A program made the position numbers and the translations under genes. The notes under the pieces are model-generated. The model saw nothing but the letters and a program-made list of their open reading frames with translations, did no database searches and was not told the DNA's origin. Below, in pieces: positions 57,851 through 64,000 of a stretch of 64,000 nucleotides of DNA. The stretch lies in contig NC_081414.1 in NCBI RefSeq assembly GCF_030272615.1, positions 766,790,653-766,854,652 of the forward strand, in the 5' to 3' direction. Positions within the stretch are counted from its first letter, which is position 1; each line of letters begins with the position of its first letter. The DNA comes from Cryptomeria japonica. Taxonomy: Eukaryota > Streptophyta > Pinopsida > Cupressales > Cupressaceae.

Positions 57851-59138
57851 TGTAGTGTCATAAATTGTACACCCTTGCTAGGGTGGTACAATTTCACACT
57901 TAGGTTAGCACCTGCCTTAGTGTGTCTTGCATCTTGAATTTCTAATTTCCCTTTAAACATTTAATTAATTAATTTAATTAAATCTAAATTCATATTTCAT
58001 CACTTCACACATTATAAAATTGGGCCCTTTACCCTAAGTGTGCCCCTTTTTATTTTATTCCTCCAATAAATCATTTAATCATAAACCCTAATTATGTCTT
58101 ATTTCGACCTTTAAGGCCCAATTTCACATATCAAAACACATCAAAATCAACTGTAACTTTGGGTTTTTCTCTAATATCATCATATCTAATGGCCCTGAAA
58201 ATTTGGTGAAAAGTTGGTCGGACCGTGGGGAGAGTGCACATGGTCCTTGGCTTTTTTTCCCGAAATTTTGGGAGCACAATTCTATGATATTATAATGCTT
58301 AACCCCAAAAGATTGGTAGGAAATTCAATTCCTAGATCGGTCTAAAGGTAGAATTAAGTTGAAATTAATATCTAGGGTTTCATATATATAAGAGCTCTCT
58401 CTCTTCATTTGAAGGGAACTACGATCTATCTAATCTAAGGGAGTTTTTCAGCAAAGCAAGCATAAGGAGCCTTCTATGTAGTGAAAGAGAAGCCTATGTG
58501 GAGTCTTGAAAAACATTCAACAACATTCATCAAGAATTTGTCAAGCATTCATTATCAATTAGGAGTCTTGAAGACATTGAAGAATAATAGGAGATCTAGT
58601 GGCAATATCTCTCCCTTGGGGATTGGTATGATTTCATGTTATTTTCATGTCTTTGTATGAGATTCTTTACATCAATTTGCATATTTACATTCATGCTTTA
58701 GATCATTTAGCATATTTGGTTTGAAGCATTGTTATTTACATTCACATTTACATTTAGGGTTTACTCTCATGCATAGGATAGCTCTAGTTTCTTATAATTT
58801 AGGATCTTGCATACACATAAGGTTCTAGCACACACATTTTTAGTACACTATCAGCTATTTGTGGAGGTGTAAATCACCAACATAAGGGTTTGACTAAGGC
58901 AAAAACCTATATAGCCACCCAAACCTTCCCTTTTCAGTTGGAGGTGTAGAAACAGGCATCCAGAGATAGTTTTAGAGCTAGAAAAAGGCACCAACACCTC
59001 TTAGAAGTCTTAGAAGTGTAGAAATTTGTCAAGGGCAAGGGCATGGTGCCCTTGTCTTTCCTAGGATAGGGGCGTGGAACCTGGGTCCCTCTATTTTGTA
59101 GTCAAAATTAACAGGTTACAAAATCAGGACCTCTAGTT
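57851..59138 (+). repeat. Right LTR of the Tat-like element (3' truncated)
   Basis: Aligns with 45008-45632 and then 52917-53545, ending abruptly after GGACCTCTAGTTTGCAG. About 380 bases of the left LTR have no counterpart here. Confidence 0.85.
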
Positions 59139-59235
59139 TGCAGTGTCTCAGTTGCAACCTCCTGTCTGGGTATGTGCACAAAGATGGTGGTCAGAAAAGT
59201 GGACACTACCCAAAAAAAACATGGAAAAAAAAGCA

Positions 59236-59410
59236 ACGTGTATGCGATTTTAAAATTTGAAATTCCCACGTACGTGGTTAGGTTTTATCTTCCCGAGCCT
59301 AGAGAAGATAGTGCGTATGCGCTACTTTTAGGAAAATCAGTGTGTACACGCTACACCTAGGAAAATGAGTGCGTATGCACTAATAATCCAAATATAACCG
59401 CATATGCGGT
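59236..59410. promoter_or_regulatory. Array of six palindromic motifs upstream of the multi-exon gene
   Basis: Motifs: imperfect CGTGTATGCGA centred at 59241; CCACGTACGTGG (59266-59277); AGTGCGTATGCGCT (59310-59323); AGTGTGTACACGCT (59339-59352); AGTGCGTATGCACT (59368-59381); ACCGCATATGCGGT (59397-59410). The last four start exactly 29 bp apart. All centre on TA. Candidate protein-binding sites, 127 bp or more before the presumed start codon. Confidence 0.85.
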
Positions 59411-60672
59411 GCTTGGTAAAAAAGTTAAAAAAAAAAATTGGGTCTCATTTACCTGTGAATAGCGCATTTTTTACTTCATTTTTTTCCATTTCCTCTCCTA
59501 AACCGTGAATGGGGTGCTAGATTTGTCCTTCAAGCTATGGATAAAGGTTAGTTTTTGTTTATTTTTGTCTTTCTTTCCTATTTGTTCAATTTGTTTTACA
59601 TTTTGAATTTAATTTCATTAATTTTGATTAGGTTTTTTTATTTTTTGTTTCAAAAACCAGATTCTTCTAATCCAGAACAAGAACAACCAAATGCACCTCC
59701 TAAAAACCCATAAGAACAACCAAATGCATCTCCTGAAAACACATAAGAACAACCCCCAATTCCTCCTTTTGACTGCACACCAGAAACACAAGAGCAATTA
59801 ATTAATTAGTTAGGACAAAATACGTCTAAAATCAATAGACTGATTGTTAAATTGAAAAATTCTGAACTTGAGCATCATCAATCCCTCACCACTAGACTAG
59901 AAACATTAGCTAGTGGTGCCATAACTGTTTCCACACATATTACCAAATAAGGAAGCTTTAGGGATAGGTTTCGTCAATTCTATGATGATGGGCTATCATA
60001 CGATGGAGTAAAAAACAAAAATATTACTAAACAACAAATATGTGCCCTTTTCATTGATCCCAAAACTGGTCAGTCTTTACCTCTTAATGCAAAAAGGTTT
60101 CCCATACATTGGTGTACCAATGTGTAGATGAAGTATATTTTTTGCTAGAGGTGGTGGATGGTCTTTGATGATCCACCTTGTAATAATTATGAGGTGCCAT
60201 TATAATTTTTGAGAAAAGTATATTGTGAGTTTGTGCTCAATGTGCGCCCAAACTGTTTTGACATGAGAGAGTTCCATGGTAGAGGTGGTGGCTCTGCCCA
60301 AGATAGACCTAGAGCCCATAGGCAATTACCCACAGAGAGTCACCGCCCCCTAGCACCCAAACCCAAGGTGCATCGGGCTGTCCCAGTAGAGCTAAAAGTG
60401 TCGATGGAGCTACAAACTCTTCTGGCGACCACAACATTGACTGGTGCCATCATCCAGCATGGGATGCCATTAGAACACCCTATTGTATTGGATGATGAGC
60501 CATTAGGTGGTGACAAAGAGCCCATCCAGCATATGTGTGTTAGTTGCTTGGGGATAGATGATGCAGCCGGTGCAGATGGATCCTCATCTCATTTGTGCAC
60601 GATTTGCGGGAGTAGATGTTAGGCCCACACAGTTGAGGATTTCCTGCTGATAGACGAGTTGATGGACATCGT

Positions 60673-60677
60673 GTTTG
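60673..60677. other. Target-site duplication GTTTG (left copy)
   Basis: GTTTG here and at 62184-62188 flank the solo LTR. Confidence 0.9.
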
Positions 60678-62183
60678 TGTTGGCATATGTGCAGAGTTTG
60701 ATGACATGATAGGATTGTATGTTGTCATTGATGTCAATATGTTGAAGTATGAACCGGTATATTGAAGTAAGCAAACTGGCAAGAGAACTGGTATGATGGT
60801 ATGAAGTGAACCGGTATGATGGTATGAACTGGTATATGCAAAAGGTGAACCGACATGATGGTATGAATCGGTATATGAAAAAAGATGAACCGGTATATGC
60901 AAAGCTTGTATCGGGGTTTCATTTGATATGACTACTAGTTGGTAGTCTCAGCTTCAGGGTTTCCGGTTGATGCATTCCAAGTCTGTGTGATTCAACCGAC
61001 GACATCCTATGATGACTTAGCATTGAAATGAAGATTAGAGCGTGTTTCCGTGTCAGTCTTGTGCGCGTGAAGAATCTCCTTGAGGATCTTGCATGAAGAA
61101 GATTGATTCTATCTACCTTAGGAATGTGCAAAATCTTAGTAAATGGTGGAGAGCACGTGATGGGTTATCAGTTTTTGGAAGCGGTGAAGAACAGACAATG
61201 GAGAACATCTTGAGATTTGTTCAAGATTGTTTTACCTCATGTAATGTGTTTAAATGGTCAGGATTGGATTGACTATATTGTTAACCTAGATGATTAGGGT
61301 TTTAGGTTTTTTCCACCAACCTAATTGTTGTCTATAAGGTTGATGATGATTCTCATTTGAAGTTGTTGGCAAATGAATGTGTGTGAAGTGATTCTTGCCA
61401 GACTGGAGCAGTGAGTAGAGATCTGTAGAGTGTGATTGCAGATGTAAAGGAATTGAAGTGGATCTGCCTTGGAATTGAGTGCTGTTATCAGATTAGTGCA
61501 TTACCTGTTGACTTCTAACCATTTCAGCAGTTGGAAAATCCCTTTACCAGGTAGCTTTAATAGGATTTTTGTAAATCCTTTAATAGGGTGACTCAAAATC
61601 ATTGAGTTCTTCAAATCCTCTTGTGAGGTAACCTTTAACAAGGTTTTAACCTTTAACCGGGTATTTAGCTATCCCTTAACCGGGTGATCCCTAGCATGAT
61701 CAATTCCTAGCAGAACCTGTTGTAAAGTCTTTAACCGGACTAGGCTCCTAATAGAGTGGACTTCAGAAGAGTTCAAGAACAACTTGTGGGTATTCATCCC
61801 CACCGTGGTTTTTCCCAGTTGGGTTTCCACATGAAAAATCAGTGTGTTATGTGTGATGCTTTTTCATGTAATGTTTTAGTGTTTTTTGTTAAGCGGTAAA
61901 AGCATACTGATCCAATGGTCATTATATTTCTAATGCATTACCTGCTTAAGCATATGGGTGAAGTTGTGTTGAGATATTAGGTTTTGAGAAGATGTAGATG
62001 TTACCAGTTTATATTTTTTACAGTCATATTGTGTTATCGGTAGTGCCTTGATTTAGATCAGTGATACTATTTGCTAGTTAGTGCAGTCTTTGCAGTTTAA
62101 GTTGTTTAAGAAGTTTTTGTGTGTACTGATTCACCCCCCCTCTCAGTACCTATTGGGTATTTACTGTTCATCATTATTCATCA
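60678..62183 (+). mobile_element. Solo LTR, 1,506 bp, inserted in an exon
   Basis: Starts TGTTGGCATATG and ends ATTATTCATCA, with the 5-bp duplication GTTTG. It carries about ten GAACCGGTAT-type repeats at 60750-60905, GGTTTTTCCCAGTTGGG near 61809, and TTCACCCCCCCTCTCAGTAC near 62130. Same family as 35153-36352, but about 300 bp longer, mostly in the ACCGGT-rich part and middle. Small minus-strand ORFs inside it are not genes. Confidence 0.9.
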
Positions 62184-63660
62184 GTTTGCCCGTGAGCCAC
62201 AGACACAGGTGTGTTGATTTGAATTCATAGCATTTTATTTATCAGTCACTTTAAATTTGTAATTACATAAATTAATTTTCATTTATACATTGATTTAAAT
62301 TGAGACAAATAATATGCATTTCAGGATGTAGTAGCGGTATCCCATACTCCTCCCCTAGTTACTATAGCTGAAACTTTGATGCCTAAGGTATAAATTTTGT
62401 AACATGTTAAAATAGAATAGTACACTTTGAATTCAAAAAAATACAAGATATACTAATTATCTTTAATGCTTGGTCCAATTTCTGGTTTGTAGGTGTTGAC
62501 AGGGGACGAAATGTCCTAGATTGATGACATCACGCTCTTAGCGATCAATTTTGGCCTACAAGGCTATACGATATCATATTTTGTACAACCCTTTTTATGT
62601 ATTGTTTTGATGGAATATGCAAGTCATTTCATTTTAGATTTTTAAAATTATGTTTAATTTATTATCTATACTAATATCTCATGTTAATTTTTTTTTTTAG
62701 GGTACCCCCTCTGCGTCTAGGGCTCGTCCTAAGAAAAAGAAATCCTCGAAGATGCCAAAACGTCAAAAGAAGGTAATTGAACACATTTTTAGTTGTACAA
62801 TTGTTTGAAAATTTTGAAATCAAGTATTAGTTGGGGTTTGTAGATTGATTAGTGTTTTTTGTCTATTTTACATGTACAACGACCATTGAGCTATGTGGAT
62901 TTGTTGAGTGCACTTGATTCGCCCGTGGATCAAGAGAGGGTAGAGGTATGTATCTCTACTTTATTTTCTTGATTTCATGATTATATGCACACGTACATGT
63001 GAACTTGTGATATATTATAATCTTATAATTTTTTCATACAGGAAATATCCAATACATATTTCATCAATGGTGAACCCTCCTCCTTGCATTGGAGAAGCAT
63101 CTCAGGATCCGGTACACTTTTGTTTGATATGTAAAATTAATTGTTTTTAACCTTCAATACTTATCATTATATTAATTGTATTTAATCTTTGAACATTTTT
63201 TATATAGGTAATAGCGACAATTTCTACATCAATGGTGAGCCATCCTTAGTCCATTGGAGACGCATCTTAGGCACAGGTACGTCATTGTTCTCTATATTAT
63301 AGCTTTTAAGTGTTTTTGATATATTTATGTTAGCACATTGTACTAATTGTACATTTAAACTACAATAGACCCCTTCGTGGTACGACCATAACGTGGATCC
63401 ATTTAAGTATGTCTTTAAGAAAACTCTTAAGAGTGACAAGGAGAGGAGAGCGAAGACATTAGGTCCTAGATTAGCCGATGAGGTAATCTACATTTCAATT
63501 GCAAAGGTATTAAAGTTAAATGCATAGTTATGTTGTTAATTGTGAGCTATTTTCTACAAAAGAATTCTAACTTGGCTTTTGAATTGTGGTTTTGCAACCA
63601 TCTATAGAGCCGCGTACTGCATCGAAGAGGCTTGATTTTGATGATCCACCACAAGTTTAG

Positions 63661-64000
63661 GATCATATAGTGTTAGTTTTGGTCATAGAATGACCAATAC
63701 ATGTAGATGTATTCTACATTTTTATTGTATATCGATTTGGACATGGAATATGCCACATTTTTGTAATACTTGTATTGACTTGGTAGACATTCTTTTTTAT
63801 ATAAATATAAATATCGATATTCAATCCAATAAATGTGTACTGAGTTCATTATTTTATATTCGTTGTATTTTGTGGTTGCCCTTTTATAAATTTAAATGAA
63901 TATTTGCATATGTAATCAACAATATGAATATAAACAACAAAAATATATGATATAAAACATTACAATCATGGAATATGATTTGATAAAATTTCTAAAATGT
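63661..64000 (+). other. 3' flank of the multi-exon gene, no further gene seen
   Basis: AT-rich sequence suited to a 3' untranslated region (AATAAATG near 63827). No second transposon terminus found before the window ends. Confidence 0.4.

Larger units (their letters stand above)
45008..59138 (+). mobile_element. Tat-like non-autonomous gag-protease LTR element, interrupted
   Basis: LTR starts at 45008 (TGTAGTGTCATAAATT) and 57851 (TGTAGTGTCATAAATTG). The left LTR is split by a complete chromovirus at 45633-52911. The primer region TTTTGGTGAACC follows the left LTR end near 53923, a gag-protease region lies at 54228-57163, and the polypurine tract is at 57833. No reverse transcriptase, RNase H or integrase lies between protease and tract, so it depends on a partner element. 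LTRs differ by about 7% by eye. The right LTR is cut at about 59138. Confidence 0.8.
59537..63660 (+). pseudogene. Ten-exon gene of unknown function with TAA/TAG-only interruptions
   Basis: Exons inferred from splice signals and phase: 59537-59546; 59661-60677 joined across a solo LTR to 62189-62208; 62325-62387; 62493-62582; 62701-62772; 62844-62945; 63042-63111; 63208-63276; 63369-63482; 63610-63660. The N-terminus is Pro/Gln-rich (NPEQEQPNAPP), followed by a helical part (59820-59900), a compact Trp/Cys region, LLATTTLTGAIIQHGMP, and two Cys pairs (CVSC, then CTICGSRC) that could bind zinc. A Lys-rich segment (RPKKKKSSKMPKRQKK) looks nuclear. In-frame stops at 59711, 59744, 59807, 59948, 60125, 60146, 60203, 60620, 62517 and 62850 are all TAA or TAG. 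One phase mismatch follows exon 63208-63276. No family recognised; a DNA-binding transposon protein is the favoured guess. Confidence 0.6.
59204..64000 (+). mobile_element. Candidate CACTA-type DNA transposon (5' part)
   Basis: CACTACCCAAAAAAAAC at 59204 is in the style of CACTA superfamily termini. It is followed within 40-210 bases by a cluster of palindromic motifs, as subterminal transposase-binding repeats are in that group, and then by a multi-exon gene in the same direction. The other terminus and the 3-bp duplication are not visible and may lie beyond 64000. The link between terminus, motifs and gene is an inference. Confidence 0.4.

Noticed and set aside
62556-62582. GC-AG intron donor after CTACAAG in exon 4 of the unknown gene
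   Set aside because: A GT donor at 62583 keeps phase 0 with the next exon, so the rare GC donor is not needed; neither is proven.
1-64000. tRNA, rRNA or organellar insertion
   Set aside because: No cloverleaf-like sequence or rRNA block noticed by eye; tRNA-like strings found are only primer-binding sites. A computed scan could still reveal one.

Overview
The window looks like intergenic DNA from a very large plant nuclear genome, most likely a gymnosperm such as a conifer. This is inferred from composition and gene style; no species is claimed. About 80% can be assigned to mobile elements of several ages, many nested in one another. Only one recognisable host gene is nearly intact, a six-exon laccase. 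There are no bacterial features.

Layout. 1-9901: a young Tekay/Del-like chromovirus on the minus strand, with a 3,449-bp LTR on the right, its partner LTR cut by the window start, and an open 1,544-residue gag-pol. 9902-20370: old minus-strand debris: an integrase scrap, an LTR start with its polypurine tract, a decayed Copia gag-protease, an unclassified broken frame on the plus strand, and a decayed Copia reverse transcriptase. 20371-23240: no gene seen. 23374-25679: laccase with signal peptide and all copper-ligand motifs, but with an 8-bp insertion in exon 5 that shifts the frame before the last copper site. 25680-30520: little coding content, one GC-rich hairpin and one LTR remnant. 30525-32080: a fold-back-like structure, a purine tract and a pyrimidine tract flanking about 1 kb of 20-bp repeats in both orientations. 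32362-32930: a broken acidic-repeat ORF.

33400-37556: a minus-strand Copia 3' half split by an insertion (34765-37253, duplication TATAC) that itself holds a solo LTR (35153-36352, duplication AACTG). 37959-40250: an LTR fragment, a SMART/TRIM-like mini-retrotransposon with a 58-bp interior, and a 1.1-kb CA/TA microsatellite. 40978-41202: four evenly sized DNA hairpins. 41230-42770: a PPR pseudogene. 45008-59138: a non-autonomous, Tat-like gag-protease element interrupted by a whole old chromovirus (45633-52911, duplication TATGT) that has lost its integrase core.

59204-64000: the most unusual part. A CACTA-like terminus is followed by six palindromic motifs, four of them spaced by exactly 29 bp, and then by a ten-exon gene of unknown function. 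All of its interruptions inside well-supported exons are TAA or TAG where CAA or CAG would fit. A 1,506-bp solo LTR (60678-62183, duplication GTTTG) splits one exon, and the frame continues exactly if the LTR is discounted.

The genes do not form a pathway. The laccase would act in the cell wall on lignin precursors. Everything else is explained by serial transposition, deletion and point decay.
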